Notes: generated by a model from the letters alone, not told the origin. A stretch of DNA of 64,000 bases from Anaeropeptidivorans aminofermentans (GCF_940670685.1 NZ_OW711693.1:2852001-2916000), one strand, 5' to 3'; shown: positions 47,542 to 58,412, counted from the first letter of the stretch. Numbers and translations: made by a program.

Positions 47542-49975
47542 CTGTCTCATAAGGGCCGTTTTTCATTTCATTCCACTGGCTGTAGGTTATCAGAACCTTT
47601 CTCGGCTTGCTTCCGTCCTCGGGGCCTACGATGCCCTTTAGCTCCAAATCTTCAATAAGCCTTGCGGCCCTGTTATAGCCTATTCTGAACTGTCTTTGGA
47701 GCATTGAAGCCGAAGCCTTTTCTTTTAATATGACAAATTCCACAGCCTGCTCGAAAAATTCATCCGCCTCATCGTTAATTTCTAAAGTTTTAGAAGAAGA
47801 CGTAATATTATCTATCATTTTCTGGTCGTACTGATGGTCGCTCATTTCCTTTAAGAATTCCACGATGGATTCTACTTCCTTATCGGAAATAAAGGCCCCT
47901 TGTATTCTCACCGGCTTATTTTTACCTACGGGGTAAAAGAGCATGTCTCCTCTTCCCAGAAGCTTCTCGGCACCAACCATATCAAGGATGGTTCTTGAAT
48001 CCGTTCCCGAAGAAACAGAAAAAGCAAGTCTAGAAGGGATATTTGCCTTTATAACTCCTGTGATAACGTCAACAGAGGGCCTCTGGGTCGCTATAATCAA
48101 ATGAAGGCCCGCTGCCCTTGCCATCTGGGCCAAACGGCAGATGCTGTCTTCAACCTCTCCCGGAGCCGCCATCATAAGGTCCGCAAGCTCGTCTATGATA
48201 ATGATGATTTGAGGTTCCATCTGGATTTCGTCATTTTCTTCCGCAAGCTTATTATATCCCTTTAAGTCTCTTACAGCGTTCTGGGCAAATAAATCATACC
48301 GGCGGAGCATTTCCCGAACTGCCCAATTCAAAGCGCCCGCCGCCTTTTTGGGGTCTGTCACTACAGGGATTAAAAGATGGGGGATTCCGTTATAGATGCT
48401 TAATTCCACAACCTTCGGATCTACCATAATAAGCTTTACCTCTTCCGGAGAGGATTTATACAATATGCTTGCAATCAAAGTGTTGATACAAACGCTCTTT
48501 CCTGAGCCTGTAGCTCCCGCTATCAAAAGATGAGGCATTTTAGCTATGTCTGCTACAACAGCCTTTCCGGCAATATCCTTCCCAAGGCCGAAGGCAAGCT
48601 TCGACGGGAATTTCTGAAAGGCCTCGTCTTCTATAATCTCACGGAAAAATACCGTTTGGGTTTCTTTATTGGGAACCTCTATTCCCACAGCCGCCTTTCC
48701 GGGGATAGGCGCTTCTATTCTTATGCCGTTCGCCGCAAGGTTCAGGGCCAAATCATCAGCAAGGCTTGAAATACGGCTTACCTTTACCCCTTGGCCCGGG
48801 GAAAGCTCATACCTTGTTACGGTAGGGCCCTTGCTTACTTCTATAACTTTCGCTTCCACGCCAAAGCTTTTAAGGGTTTCCTCAAGCTTTTTGGAGTTTT
48901 CCAAAATCATCTGCTTAGAACTTTCCCGTCCCGTTTCCATATTCTCCTGCAAAAGAGTAATGGGCGGAAATACATATTCCTTATTTTCCCCATCGGAGGT
49001 GCTTTTAATATCCATTGCAGAATGGTCTTCCTTTGGTTTCTCCGGCATTTTTTTAGGAATTGTCTCTCTTATGGTGATTACGGGGATTTCCTCTTCCTCA
49101 GACTCCTCATGCTCTAAAAATTTATTCATAGATTCTTCTGATTTTTCTTCTATATCAAATGTTATTATTTTGCTGTCTATAACCGGCTCTTCAACAGGCT
49201 CAAACTCTGTTTTAACCGCCGCCTTGCCTCCGTCCTCGGATTTATCTCCGGGAAGAAGTATTTTAACCTCTTTTTTCGTTCTCTTATCCTCGTCTATAAT
49301 AAAGTCAACTTCTCTTTTCTTCTTGTATCTGGTAGGCTTTTTTTCTTCTTCGTAATATTCCTCTTCCTCATAATAAGCATCGGCTATTTTATCCCTTACG
49401 GTTTCAAAGGATTTGGAAACGCCTTCAAAAAATGATTTTCCTGTAATTAATATAATAAATATAATAGAAAGAGCGATTAAAAGGACATAAGAAAAAATCC
49501 TTCCGAAAATACTCAATATGCAGTTTCCTAAAAGAGCGCCAAAAAGCCCTCCGTTATTTATGGAACCGGAGGTATAATTGGATTTTATATAATCCAGTGC
49601 CCCTGCATAAGTGCTTGTCTCGTCTACCTGTAAAATATGGGTAAAGCTTATAAAAATCAAAAAAAGCCCTATGCCCATGGCGATTTTATAGGTTGCTATT
49701 TCTTTTTTCTTATCAAATATTATGTATACACTTAATGCAATAATTAAAAAAGGAAGAACAAAAGCCCCGACTCCTAAAATCCCTTTTAGGAAATTTCCAA
49801 TAAAATAGCCTAAAGCTCCCGAATTTGATTTGCTGAAAACGCTTAGTATCATTAGTACGCTAAAGGCAATGGCGGCTATGCTGATAATCTCTTTCACTAT
49901 TAGGTCATTTACATTCTTCTTTTTACTTGTGTTCTTTCCTGAATACTTCATATTCTTTTTGTTTTTAACAGTCAT
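47525..49975 (-). CDS. ftsK: DNA translocase FtsK/SpoIIIE
   Basis: 816 residues. Four N-terminal transmembrane helices (about 28-178), an acidic/charged linker (200-340), the FtsK alpha/beta motor with Walker A GATGSGKS (487-494) and Walker [12 protein letters not shown], and a C-terminal winged-helix gamma domain (about 750-805; [20 protein letters not shown]) that reads polarity sequences. It pumps DNA through the division or sporulation septum. AAGGTGCCAA precedes the ATG. The last codons (EEPV, stop) lie within a 17-bp tandem array. Confidence 0.94.
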   Translation of the reverse strand: MTVKNKKNMKYSGKNTSKKKNVNDLIVKEIISIAAIAFSVLMILSVFSKSNSGALGYFIGNFLKGILGVGAFVLPFLIIALSVYIIFDKKKEIATYKIAMGIGLFLIFISFTHILQVDETSTYAGALDYIKSNYTSGSINNGGLFGALLGNCILSIFGRIFSYVLLIALSIIFIILITGKSFFEGVSKSFETVRDKIADAYYEEEEYYEEEKKPTRYKKKREVDFIIDEDKRTKKEVKILLPGDKSEDGGKAAVKTEFEPVEEPVIDSKIITFDIEEKSEESMNKFLEHEESEEEEIPVITIRETIPKKMPEKPKEDHSAMDIKSTSDGENKEYVFPPITLLQENMETGRESSKQMILENSKKLEETLKSFGVEAKVIEVSKGPTVTRYELSPGQGVKVSRISSLADDLALNLAANGIRIEAPIPGKAAVGIEVPNKETQTVFFREIIEDEAFQKFPSKLAFGLGKDIAGKAVVADIAKMPHLLIAGATGSGKSVCINTLIASILYKSSPEEVKLIMVDPKVVELSIYNGIPHLLIPVVTDPKKAAGALNWAVREMLRRYDLFAQNAVRDLKGYNKLAEENDEIQMEPQIIIIIDELADLMMAAPGEVEDSICRLAQMARAAGLHLIIATQRPSVDVITGVIKANIPSRLAFSVSSGTDSRTILDMVGAEKLLGRGDMLFYPVGKNKPVRIQGAFISDKEVESIVEFLKEMSDHQYDQKMIDNITSSSKTLEINDEADEFFEQAVEFVILKEKASASMLQRQFRIGYNRAARLIEDLELKGIVGPEDGSKPRKVLITYSQWNEMKNGPYETEEEPV

Positions 49976-50082
49976 TTGGCACCTTCTATCAGTTTTGCTT
50001 TAGTTTGTTGTGGAAATCTATAATACACGATTAAAAGGTTTGTGTAAAATGGTATAAGAAATTTTTATGGTCGATTGATTTT

Positions 50083-50408
50083 GCCGAACTTTCTCTCTGG
50101 CCAAGTATACATTCCTACATTTCGTTTCGCAAATGTATTCATGAATAAAATCAAGCTCTGCTTGATTTTATCGAACTCTTTCTCTAGTCAAGTACACATT
50201 CATACATTTCGCTTCGCAAAATGTATTCATGAATAAAATCAAGCTCTGCTTGATTTTATCGAACTCTTTCTCTAGTCAAATACACATTCATACATTTCGC
50301 TTCGCAAAATGTATTCATGAATAAAATCAAGCTCTGCTTGATTTTATCGAACTCTTTCTCTAGTCAAATACACATTCATACATTTCGCTTCGCAAAATGT
50401 ATTCATAG
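50083..50408. repeat. Family C tandem array, 3.7 units of 88 bp
   Basis: Units begin at 50083, 50171, 50259 and 50347. Each contains CATACATTTCGCTTCGCAAA followed by ATGTATTCATG, and then AATAAAATCAAGCTCTGCTT followed by GATTTTAT: two consecutive hairpins. Units 2 and 3 are almost identical; unit 1 is slightly diverged. It fills the spacer upstream of ftsK. Confidence 0.93.
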
Positions 50409-50577
50409 TATACCACAAATATATTATTTTCTCATTAAATAATTTATAGCAGCGAATGAAATTTAGATTGCAAATTAATCCAAACCGCCGCTATCTAAGT
50501 TCGCACCTTAAGCAATTTTTGAAAACACCCTGGAACTTGATATTTGCATTATTTAAGCAAATTACTATGATTAAGCT

Positions 50578-51753
50578 CTAGGGCTCTATATATCCGTTTT
50601 CTGCATTGATGATACATCTGTAATTAGGGTTCAGATTTTTTATAACTATGGTTATCTCTTCCTTTATGCTTTCTGTTTGCTTGTTTGAATATTCATAGGG
50701 AACTACAAGGTCGAATATTACATTGGCGTCTTCTTCCAAATCGACTATTCTGAAATCATGGGCTTCAAGGGGCAAATTCTTTTCATTTATATAGGAAATA
50801 ACAGCATTGCAGACACATGATACTCTGTCGTCTTCAATATCCACAGGATCCATATGAATAACAAGCTCTATGCCAAGGGCCTCCCCTATTTCTTTTTCGG
50901 CTCTGTCTATTACTCTGTGGCTTACAAGTATGGGAACATCAGAGGGAACTTCCGCATGTATCGTCGCCATGCTGTAATTAGGGCCGTAATTATGAACCAC
51001 AAGGTCATGGGTGCCTGTTATGCCGTCATAGCTTTCAACAAGCTCTATTATTTTTTGTGCAAATTCTTTTGAAACAGGCTTTCCAAGCAAGCATGATAAA
51101 ACCTCTTTAGATATGGAATAGCCGGAATACAGAAGAAATATGGCAACAAATACCCCTGCATATCCATCGATTTCAAACCCTGTGAAATAGGCAACAAATA
51201 TGGAAATAACTGTCGCCGTCGTAATAAATACATCATTTATGCTGTCCTGGGCTGTGGCGAGCATAGCAGGAGAATCGATTTTTCTTCCAATTTTTTTGTT
51301 AAATACTGAAAGCCAAAGCTTCACCGCTATCGTAAAAAACAAAAAAACGATGGAAATTAAATTAAAAACGATTTCTTCGGGATTAAATATTTTTGTAACA
51401 GATGTTTTTAGAAATTCATATCCAAGCAAAAGAATAATAAATGAGACTATAAAAGCAGAAATATATTCTATTCTTCCATGCCCGAAGGGATGCTCGGCAT
51501 CGGCAGGCTTATTCGCCATTTTAAAGCCGATGAGGGTTATTATGGAACTTCCGGCATCTGAAAGATTATTAAAGCTATCTGCCATTACCGCAACTGATGA
51601 AATCATGATTCCTATAATAAGCTTTATTAAAAACAAAACTGTATTGCATATAATCCCCGTAAGACTTACAACAACTCCGTAGCTTTCTCTTACACTGGAT
51701 TTTTCTATACTTTCGTAATCCCTTATAAAGGTACGAACAATTATTTCAGTCAT
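50578..51753 (-). CDS. Cation diffusion facilitator (CDF) family efflux protein
   Basis: 391 residues. Six transmembrane helices (about 25-210) with metal-site residues in MADSFNNLSDA and ATAQDSINDVF, and HPFGHGRIEY in between; the C-terminal cytoplasmic domain (about 215-300) has DLVVHNYGPNYSMATIHAEV. About 90 residues after that form an extra C-terminal part. It exports divalent metals (Zn2+, Mn2+ or Fe2+) by proton antiport. AAAAGGAG precedes the ATG. Metal specificity is not evident. Confidence 0.92.
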   Translation of the reverse strand: MTEIIVRTFIRDYESIEKSSVRESYGVVVSLTGIICNTVLFLIKLIIGIMISSVAVMADSFNNLSDAGSSIITLIGFKMANKPADAEHPFGHGRIEYISAFIVSFIILLLGYEFLKTSVTKIFNPEEIVFNLISIVFLFFTIAVKLWLSVFNKKIGRKIDSPAMLATAQDSINDVFITTATVISIFVAYFTGFEIDGYAGVFVAIFLLYSGYSISKEVLSCLLGKPVSKEFAQKIIELVESYDGITGTHDLVVHNYGPNYSMATIHAEVPSDVPILVSHRVIDRAEKEIGEALGIELVIHMDPVDIEDDRVSCVCNAVISYINEKNLPLEAHDFRIVDLEEDANVIFDLVVPYEYSNKQTESIKEEITIVIKNLNPNYRCIINAENGYIEP

Positions 51754-51862
51754 ATAAAACTCCTTTTTACAAATCCAATATCACAATTACTTATATCTTA
51801 TAAAATACCACTATCGTATACCATAAGTATAGGTTTGACAAATATATTTCCTTCCCAGAAGG

Positions 51863-52040
51863 TCTCTTTAGTCAAATGTACATTCATACATTTTGCTTCG
51901 CAAAATATATTCATGACTAAAATCAAGCTTCCCTTGAGTCTAAGGGCAATGTCTCTTTAGTCAAATATACATTCATACATTTTCCTTCGCAAAATATATT
52001 CATGACTAAAATCAAGCTTCGCTTGATTTTAGTCACATTA
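51863..52040. repeat. Family C tandem array, two units of 89 bp
   Basis: Units start at 51863 and 51952 (TCTCTTTAGTCAAAT). Same two-hairpin design as at 50083: CATACATTTTGCTTCGCAAA then TATATTCATGA, and CTAAAATCAAGCTTCGCTTG then ATTTTAG. Located upstream of the CDF gene and downstream-facing to purK. Confidence 0.88.
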
Positions 52041-52266
52041 TACCATAATTATTTATCTTTGTAATAGGATAACAAAGCTAAAATATATTTTATGCTGTGT
52101 GTGCTTCTTAAATATAGCCCTGTTTTAATAATTATGAACTGCCTGTAATTAAAACTATAGGTTTGTTATCAAAGATGCCTATAAGCATCATTTTTACTGT
52201 AATCTTGCAAAATTAAGAACTTTGTTTTATATTATTAGGTAAAAGAATTCTCATGGGGGAAATACC

Positions 52267-53445
52267 TTGAAAAAAGACATATCAAATACAACAATTGGTT
52301 TAATTGGCGGCGGCCAACTGGGCAAAATGATGATAATGGAAGCTAAAAAAATGGGCTTTAAGGTCATTGTTCTTGACCCGGCGAAGGATTGTCCTGCCCA
52401 TAGCATATGTAACGAGCATATTCCTTTATCTCTTAACGATGAATCTGCTATAAGGATTTTAAGCGAAAAATGCGATATAATAACATATGAGTTCGAGCAT
52501 ATCAATGTAGATGCGCTGCTTAAGCTTGAGGAAGAAAATGTTAAAATATACCCTTCCCCTAAAAGTCTTAAAACCATTCAAAATAAGTATACTCAAAAAG
52601 CGGCCCTTTTAGATGCCGATATACCCGTTCCCGATTTTATATATGTCGAAAACTTTGAAAGCCTTGAAGAAGCCGGAAGAAAATTCGGTTATCCTTTTAT
52701 TTTAAAAACATGTACCGGCGGATATGACGGAAAGGGTAATTTTGTAGTAAATTCTTCTGATGATTTAGAAGAAGCCTATCATTATCTTGGAGGAAGCAAA
52801 GCCGGATTATTGGCCGAAAATTTCGTTAATTTCAATATGGAGGTTTCCGTCATTGCATGCAGAGGGATTGACGGCAGCCTTTCTGTTTTTCCTGTGGCAA
52901 AAAATACCCATGTAAACAATATATTGGAAGAAACCCTTGCACCGGCTCCCGTAGATAAAAACATTTCCGACAGAGCAATGAATATTGCAGGCAAAGCCCT
53001 TAATCTCTTGGAAGGAGTTGGGATATTCTGTATAGAAATGTTCATTACCGAAAGCGGAGAGGTTCTTGTAAACGAAATAGCCCCAAGGCCCCACAACTCC
53101 GGTCATTATACCATCGAGGCCTGCGCAACAAGCCAATTTGAACAGCACATCCGTGCAATAACAGGCTTGCCTTTGGGAGATTCAAGCCTTATACGGCCTG
53201 CCGCTATGAGAAATCTCTTAGGAGAGCCGGGCTTTTCAGGACCAGCTGTCGTAAAGGGTATGGAAGATGCCCTTAAAGTAAAAGGTGCAAAGGTACATAT
53301 TTACGGAAAGGCTCAAACAAAGCCCCATAGAAAGATGGGTCATGTGACTGTATGCGCTGAAACCCTTTCAGAGGCTGCCGAGCTTTGCAAGAAAGCTAAG
53401 AATCTGATTAGGATTGTATCCGAAAAGGAGGATAATTATGAATAA
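52267..53445 (+). CDS. purK: N5-carboxyaminoimidazole ribonucleotide synthase
   Basis: 392 residues, TTG start preceded by GGGGG. ATP-grasp enzyme: [20 protein letters not shown] at the start, [17 protein letters not shown] and [19 protein letters not shown]. It carboxylates aminoimidazole ribonucleotide with ATP and bicarbonate in purine synthesis, passing N5-CAIR to PurE, whose gene overlaps by 8 bases. No purine riboswitch or PurR box was recognised upstream. Confidence 0.95.
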   Translation: MKKDISNTTIGLIGGGQLGKMMIMEAKKMGFKVIVLDPAKDCPAHSICNEHIPLSLNDESAIRILSEKCDIITYEFEHINVDALLKLEEENVKIYPSPKSLKTIQNKYTQKAALLDADIPVPDFIYVENFESLEEAGRKFGYPFILKTCTGGYDGKGNFVVNSSDDLEEAYHYLGGSKAGLLAENFVNFNMEVSVIACRGIDGSLSVFPVAKNTHVNNILEETLAPAPVDKNISDRAMNIAGKALNLLEGVGIFCIEMFITESGEVLVNEIAPRPHNSGHYTIEACATSQFEQHIRAITGLPLGDSSLIRPAAMRNLLGEPGFSGPAVVKGMEDALKVKGAKVHIYGKAQTKPHRKMGHVTVCAETLSEAAELCKKAKNLIRIVSEKEDNYE

Positions 53446-53947
53446 AGTGGGCATAATTATGGGAAGCGATTCCGATCTTCCCGTTATGAAAAGCTGTGCC
53501 GAATTTTTTGACCGTATGGGTGTAGATTACGAAATAGACATCGTATCTGCCCATAGAACTCCTGATAAGATGTACGAATATGCAAAAAGCGCCAAGCATA
53601 GAGGCATCGGAGTAATTATAGCCGGGGCCGGCGGGGCCGCGCACCTGCCAGGTATGGTCGCATCTCTTACTTCTGTTCCCGTAATTGGCGTTCCCGTAAA
53701 AACCGCATCTCTAAGCGGTGTAGATTCCTTATATTCTATCGTTCAGATGCCGGGAGGAATCCCCGTGGCAACGGTTGCAATAAACGGAGGGCTTAACGCG
53801 GCAATCCTTGCCGCTGAGATACTTGCCATTTCAGACGGCCTCCTTTATTCAAAACTTGAAGAATATAAAAAAGACCTTAAAGAAACGGTAGAAAAAAAAT
53901 CTGAATCTCTTAAAGAAAAAGGCTATATAAAATATTTGGAATCATAA
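53438..53947 (+). CDS. purE: N5-carboxyaminoimidazole ribonucleotide mutase
   Basis: 169 residues, class I Pur[33 protein letters not shown] with the catalytic His, and [16 protein letters not shown]. It moves the carboxylate of N5-CAIR to give CAIR. AAGGAGG precedes the ATG at 53438, inside the end of purK. Presence of PurK confirms the two-step bacterial route. No further pur genes follow, so this is a detached purKE unit. Confidence 0.96.
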   Translation: MNKVGIIMGSDSDLPVMKSCAEFFDRMGVDYEIDIVSAHRTPDKMYEYAKSAKHRGIGVIIAGAGGAAHLPGMVASLTSVPVIGVPVKTASLSGVDSLYSIVQMPGGIPVATVAINGGLNAAILAAEILAISDGLLYSKLEEYKKDLKETVEKKSESLKEKGYIKYLES

Positions 53948-53976
53948 TTATTTTTTAAATCCGCTTCAATAATATA

Positions 53977-54046
53977 GTCAATTTGTTTTTATGACTTTAT
54001 AAATATTTGGCTGCGAGGGCATAAAATAAGAGAAAAGCAAATCGAC
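53977..54046. repeat. Family B intergenic repeat, copy 10 (70 bp)
   Basis: GTCAATTTGTTTTTATG and GGGCATAAAATAAGAGAAAA then GCAAATCGAC. Lies 30 bp after purE. Confidence 0.7.
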
Positions 54047-54795
54047 AATGTAACTATTTCATGTGAATTCAGGTTCAAAAGCATTTGAACATACTTGCGA
54101 CTATTTTAATAATACACCATATCCATAAACCTAAGCTTTAGCCGTAATTTAGAAGATTTCCGCCCACAAATATCGGAGGAAATCCCAAGGGGAAACCTGC
54201 TTTTAAAATCAATAGCTAAAGAGCCGCTCTATATAAAAAGGCTTATATTGAAAGGCTTTCCTATAAAGCTATAACCCTGCTGACACACTTTAAAATACTT
54301 TTAATATGGCTTTATATTGTTTACCTTATTGAGTCCTTATGGTAATATATTATTATACGTTTAGTATATATTTAAGTTATTTATTTAAGCTTATTTGCAA
54401 TTTCCCCGTTCTCCCGTTTCTGATGATAATTTCAGTTTTATTAAATTATGCTTACATTACAACTTATTTGCATGATAAAAAATTAAATTTGGTTATAATA
54501 ATAGTAAATCAAAAATACTTTAAGGAAGCTAAATTTTTGGAAGATCAGCTTAGAATCTAATTTTTATTAAAATTCTGCCTACTTAAAATTCGTTCCTTTA
54601 ATGTTTTCGCTGATTTCTTAGCGAATTATCCAATATAAGCCTTTATAGAATATCGGAAGCAGATTTTCTCTCATGTTTTTTCATAAGCTTCCATTCATAC
54701 CTTAATAATTAAATAATGCTCAGCACTATATTTATAATATTAGTTTAACGATTATATTTTGAAAGTTAATTATACTTAAAACGGGAGAGATGCAT
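54047..54795. other. AT-rich spacer between purE and the XRE gene
   Basis: About 750 bp. One 73-codon frame (54339-54560) has no ribosome binding site and a composition typical of random AT-rich DNA, so it is not called. No RNA motif was recognised. Confidence 0.4.
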
Positions 54796-55209
54796 ATGCC
54801 ATCATACAAAAAAATAATTGGTGCAAATATAAAGCGGGAAAGAATCTCCAGAGATATGTCTGTTGATGAGCTTGCAAAAATGCTTAAGCTTTCTTCTGCT
54901 TTTATCGGTTTGATTGAACGAGGCCAAAGGGGGGCAAAGCTTGAGAATTTAATAAAAATAGCTGATATTTTCGGCATAACGGTTAATGACCTGATTTATA
55001 ACCAAAGTGTTTCTGGAAAAACCGAAGTTGCCGAACCTAAATACAAAAGCAGCGCTGACTCCAAGCGCTCGGCCATATCAAGCCTTTTATTTGATTTTGA
55101 TGAAAGTGAATTGGATTTTCTTATATCAACCATTAGGAATTTAAAAACCCTTCGCAATGAAGCAAAGGATTATTCAGAAATGGATTTGGAAGAAGATCTT
55201 GAGAAATAG
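54796..55209 (+). CDS. XRE-family helix-turn-helix regulator
   Basis: 137 residues. HTH domain at about 5-65 (IGANIKRERISRDMSVDELA, KMLKLSSAFIGLIERGQRG, LENLIKIADIFGITVNDLI), then a variable linker and an acidic C-terminal helix (FDFDESELDFLISTIRNLKT). GGGAGAG stands six bases before the ATG at 54796; the ATG at 54790 touches it. Resembles small chromosomal repressors rather than phage CI. Converges on aroK across a terminator. Target unknown. Confidence 0.87.
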   Translation: MPSYKKIIGANIKRERISRDMSVDELAKMLKLSSAFIGLIERGQRGAKLENLIKIADIFGITVNDLIYNQSVSGKTEVAEPKYKSSADSKRSAISSLLFDFDESELDFLISTIRNLKTLRNEAKDYSEMDLEEDLEK

Positions 55210-55278
55210 CATTCATGTTTAAATATGATACCATAAGCGTAAGCTTATTCATATTACACTTGAGCCGTTATTATATGC

Positions 55279-55313
55279 AAATAAGCCCATCCGCCTGGAG
55301 GGCTTATTTTATA
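55279..55313. terminator. Bidirectional terminator between XRE and aroK genes
   Basis: AAATAAGCCC / GGGCTTATTTT stem-loop between converging genes. Confidence 0.82.
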
Positions 55314-55340
55314 TTTCCTTACTATGTTAAAATATTATGA

Positions 55341-55859
55341 TTATAAAATTTTATTCTTCTTCGCTTCATTTATTATGGCAGCTGCAATTTCATCTATAGT
55401 CTTATAATCCGTTTCTATTTCTATATCTGCCGATTTAATGTATAAAGGTCTTCTAAGACACATCATTTCCTCTATATCTTCTATCTTTTTGCCTTTTAAT
55501 AAAGGCCTTTCATTGTTTTTAGAGGCTCTTTCAAAAACCGTTCGGGGCTTTGCAGACAAAAGAACAACAAAACCTCTTTCTTTCATCATTAAAACATTCT
55601 CCTGCCTTATTACGGCCCCGCCGCCGCAAGAGATTATATTTCCCTTTTCACTTAAAGCCTCTTTAAGCACAAGGCTTTCCATATCCCTGAAATAGTCTTC
55701 TCCGTATATTTTAAATATATCTTTTATGCTCATTTTGCTTCTTTCGGAAATAATATCGTCCATCTCAATTGTTTTCCTTTGAAGTATTTCTCCAAGCCTT
55801 TTGGCAACAGATGTTTTGCCGCAAGCCATATATCCTATTAAAACGATGTTTTCTTTCAA
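55341..55859 (-). CDS. aroK: Shikimate kinase
   Basis: 172 residues from a TTG at 55859 with GGAGTGA just upstream. ATG codons at 55883/55880 lie before that site and would add eight residues. P-loop GYMACGKTS (9-17), substrate-binding D in EMDDIISE, and the glycine-rich SCGGGAVIR are present, plus the adenine-site lid NNERPLLKG. It phosphorylates shikimate at the 3-OH for chorismate synthesis. Divergent from aroE, which starts about 160 bp away, so the spacer likely holds both promoters. Confidence 0.93.
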   Translation of the reverse strand: MKENIVLIGYMACGKTSVAKRLGEILQRKTIEMDDIISERSKMSIKDIFKIYGEDYFRDMESLVLKEALSEKGNIISCGGGAVIRQENVLMMKERGFVVLLSAKPRTVFERASKNNERPLLKGKKIEDIEEMMCLRRPLYIKSADIEIETDYKTIDEIAAAIINEAKKNKIL

Positions 55860-56016
55860 TTTATCACTCCGTGCAATCATCATGGGTTTTTGATTATTTA
55901 TTTACCGAATTACATATTTGAAATTTTATCAGCTTTCATGTAATATGTAAACAAGAATTGTTATATTAATTAGTTCCATTTAACTACAATGCTTATTAAT
56001 TTTTCAGGAGGAAATT

Positions 56017-56832
56017 ATGAAACTCTACGCTTTAATCGGTGAAAAGCTCGGCCATTCCCTTTCTTGTGAAATCCATAATTATATATTTCAAAAACTGTCT
56101 TTAAATGCAAACTACTGCCTGATGCCAATACTTAAAGAAAATATCCCCAATACAATTTCTTCTCTTAAAACATTAGGCTACAGCGGCATAAACATAACCA
56201 TACCTTATAAAGAAAGCATTACTCCTTATCTTGATGAAATATCTAAAGAAGCAAAGGCCATAGGCTCTGTCAATACCGTTAAGTTTACCGGCAATAAAGC
56301 CATAGGCTTTAATACGGATTATTTCGGCTTTGGTGCAATGGTTGAAAGAGCCGGAGTGACCATAGAAGGAAAAAAGATATTGATTTTAGGAAGCGGAGGC
56401 GCCGCAAAAGCACTGATTGCTTATATTATTGATAATAAAGCTAAGTCTGTTACTGTGGCCGCAAGAAACCCGGAAAAGGCAGGCGCCTTAAAAGTGCTTT
56501 TTCCCTTCTTAGAAATAATTCCCTATGATGCTATTGATGCTATAAAAGGGGACTTGCTTATAAACGCCACTCCCATTGGAATGTATCCCAATATAGACGG
56601 CTCACCGGCCGATAAAAATATTCTGTCTAATTTTTCCGCATGTGCAGATATTGTCTATAATCCTCTTGAAACAAAATTCCTGAAAACCGCAAAAAGCTGC
56701 GGCTGTAAAACCATCAATGGCCTTTATATGCTTATAGGGCAAGCCTTAAAAGCTCAGGAAATATTTCAGGAAACTTCTATTGATAAAAACATAGGAGAAG
56801 AAATATACGATTATCTGAAAATCAGATTTTGA
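56017..56832 (+). CDS. aroE: Shikimate dehydrogenase (NADP+)
   Basis: 271 residues. Shikimate-binding S14/S16 (GHSLS) and catalytic K65 in NITIPYK, FNTDYFG for the second shikimate contact, NADP loop ILGSGGAAKA and basic AARNPEKA. It reduces 3-dehydroshikimate. CAGGAGGAAATT precedes the ATG. Divergent neighbour aroK does the next step, so the pair is functionally linked. Confidence 0.94.
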   Translation: MKLYALIGEKLGHSLSCEIHNYIFQKLSLNANYCLMPILKENIPNTISSLKTLGYSGINITIPYKESITPYLDEISKEAKAIGSVNTVKFTGNKAIGFNTDYFGFGAMVERAGVTIEGKKILILGSGGAAKALIAYIIDNKAKSVTVAARNPEKAGALKVLFPFLEIIPYDAIDAIKGDLLINATPIGMYPNIDGSPADKNILSNFSACADIVYNPLETKFLKTAKSCGCKTINGLYMLIGQALKAQEIFQETSIDKNIGEEIYDYLKIRF

Positions 56833-56981
56833 TTTATACATAAATTCAACTCTTTCCATTATGAAAGTTTATATTTAAAATTCATTATATCGTATATTAA
56901 AATGCCTCCTTTATTGACAATATCTCCTGTGAAACCCTATACTTATCTGGCAACAATTATTTATAAATGGGGGTATTGAAT

Positions 56982-57440
56982 ATGACAGATAAAATCGATA
57001 TTCAAAAAGTAAAATCAGACGCCGAAGAAAATTTCAGATGCGGTAATTTTTATTGCTCAGAATCAATCATTTCTTCCATAAGAAAAAATATTGACCCAGA
57101 TATGCCGGAGGCTTTTATTGCAGCGGCATCTGGCTTTCCTATTGGCGTGGGGCGTTCAAAATGCATGTGCGGAGCAATATCAGGGGCAATTATCGGCCTT
57201 GGATATTTCTTCGGAAGAACAGAAGGCAAGGACCCAAAAGTAAATAAGACTCTTGAACTTGCCAATGAAATTCAAATGAGCTTTCAGGAAAAGCATAAGG
57301 TTTCCTGCTGTAAAATTTTAACAAAGGGTATGGATATGGCCTCTGGAGAGCATAAAGCTCAATGTATTCAGTTTACAGGGGAAATGGCTGAAAAGGTTGC
57401 TGAGGTAATAGCAAGAGAGCTTAATATAGAAACTGTATAG
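56982..57440 (+). CDS. C_GCAxxG_C_C family putative redox-active protein
   Basis: 152 residues from the ATG at 56982 (ATGGGGG upstream). Cysteines are arranged as in this family: NFYCSE, then RSKCMCGAISGAIIGLG, KVSCCKIL and KAQCIQF. No signal peptide, so cytoplasmic. Thought to be a redox or Fe-S protein of unknown partner. It stands 7 bases before a TDT transporter gene and both share one transcript, hinting at a role with sulfur or oxyanion transport. Function is not assigned. Confidence 0.85.
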   Translation: MTDKIDIQKVKSDAEENFRCGNFYCSESIISSIRKNIDPDMPEAFIAAASGFPIGVGRSKCMCGAISGAIIGLGYFFGRTEGKDPKVNKTLELANEIQMSFQEKHKVSCCKILTKGMDMASGEHKAQCIQFTGEMAEKVAEVIARELNIETV

Positions 57441-57447
57441 GTGGCGT

Positions 57448-58368
57448 ATGAATAGAATAATCAAACGGACATTTTTACCCATGTCGGGCATGGCTCTGGG
57501 CTTTGCAGCATTAGGGAATGCTTCCGCTGCCATGTTCCCTTTTCTTAAACCCATATGCGGCATTATATCTGCCGTACTTATGGTATTGATAATAATAAAG
57601 ATTTTTTCTGATTTAAAAGGCTTCATGGAGGAGCTAAAAAATCCCATTGTGGTCACAAGCTTCGCAACCTTTGATATGGCTCTTATGGTTTTATGCACCT
57701 ATACGGCGGCGTCTTTGAATCAGCTTTCTTTTATCCTATGGTGTTTAGGCATCATAATGCATTTTATCATTTTAGCTTATGTTACATATGCATTTATACT
57801 TAAATTTGATATTAAAAAGATATTTGCAAGCTTTTTTATCGTATATGTAGGATTTGTTGTAGCTTCAGTAACGGCTCCTGCCTTTTCTATGCAAGGCATA
57901 GGACAGATACTCTTTTACATAGGCCTTTTACTTTACGCAGTTTCTCTTCCTGTAATACTTTACCGTATATTTAAAACAGACGGCATACCTGAACCTGCAA
58001 GGCCTACAAACGCCATTGTAGCCGCCCCTGCAAGCCTTTTATTGGCAGGCTATCTGAATAGCTTTCCTGCCGTAAACGGCACCTTGACGGCAATACTTCT
58101 TGCAGTTGCTTTAATAATGACTTTAATGGGATATTATTTTTTTATAAAGACCAACGGGAAGAATTTTTTCCCAAGCTATGCAGCTTACACCTTCCCATTT
58201 GTTATAAGCGCCCTTGCCCTTAACAGAACTGCGGCTTATGCCGTAAATGCTTCCTGGGGTATTGCCGGGTTTCTTGGAATTCTAGGGAAAATTGAGCTTC
58301 TTATAGCCATCGCTTCCTGTTTTTATGTTTTAATACGATATTTATCCAAATACGCTTCAAAAGAATAA
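57448..58368 (+). CDS. TDT (tellurite-resistance/dicarboxylate) family transporter
   Basis: 306 residues, ten transmembrane helices. FLPMSGMALGFAALGNA at the start and PVILYRIFKTDGIPEPARPTNAI-like central region (about 170-192) are typical of TehA/Mae1/SLAC-type channels, which pass small anions such as sulfite, dicarboxylates or chloride. Start codon 7 bases after the redox protein gene (TAGGTGG upstream). A hairpin terminator follows. Substrate not determinable. Confidence 0.87.
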   Translation: MNRIIKRTFLPMSGMALGFAALGNASAAMFPFLKPICGIISAVLMVLIIIKIFSDLKGFMEELKNPIVVTSFATFDMALMVLCTYTAASLNQLSFILWCLGIIMHFIILAYVTYAFILKFDIKKIFASFFIVYVGFVVASVTAPAFSMQGIGQILFYIGLLLYAVSLPVILYRIFKTDGIPEPARPTNAIVAAPASLLLAGYLNSFPAVNGTLTAILLAVALIMTLMGYYFFIKTNGKNFFPSYAAYTFPFVISALALNRTAAYAVNASWGIAGFLGILGKIELLIAIASCFYVLIRYLSKYASKE

Positions 58369-58372
58369 AATT

Positions 58373-58410
58373 AAAGGCTATGACGCATGAAAACTGCATT
58401 ATAGCCTTTT
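58373..58410 (+). terminator. Terminator of the redox protein-TDT operon
   Basis: AAAGGCTATGACGCA / TGCATTATAGCCTTT imperfect stem followed by TGTT. Confidence 0.7.
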
Positions 58411-58412
58411 GT

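Noticed and set aside
50083-50408. CRISPR-like periodic array
   Set aside because: The whole 88-bp unit repeats; there are no unique spacers and no cas genes.
52041-52266. Purine riboswitch ahead of purK
   Set aside because: The conserved aptamer core words were not found.
54339-54560. 73-codon hydrophobic frame in the purE-XRE spacer
   Set aside because: No ribosome binding site; composition follows the AT-rich background (Ile/Tyr/Leu/Asn); no terminator or neighbour logic.
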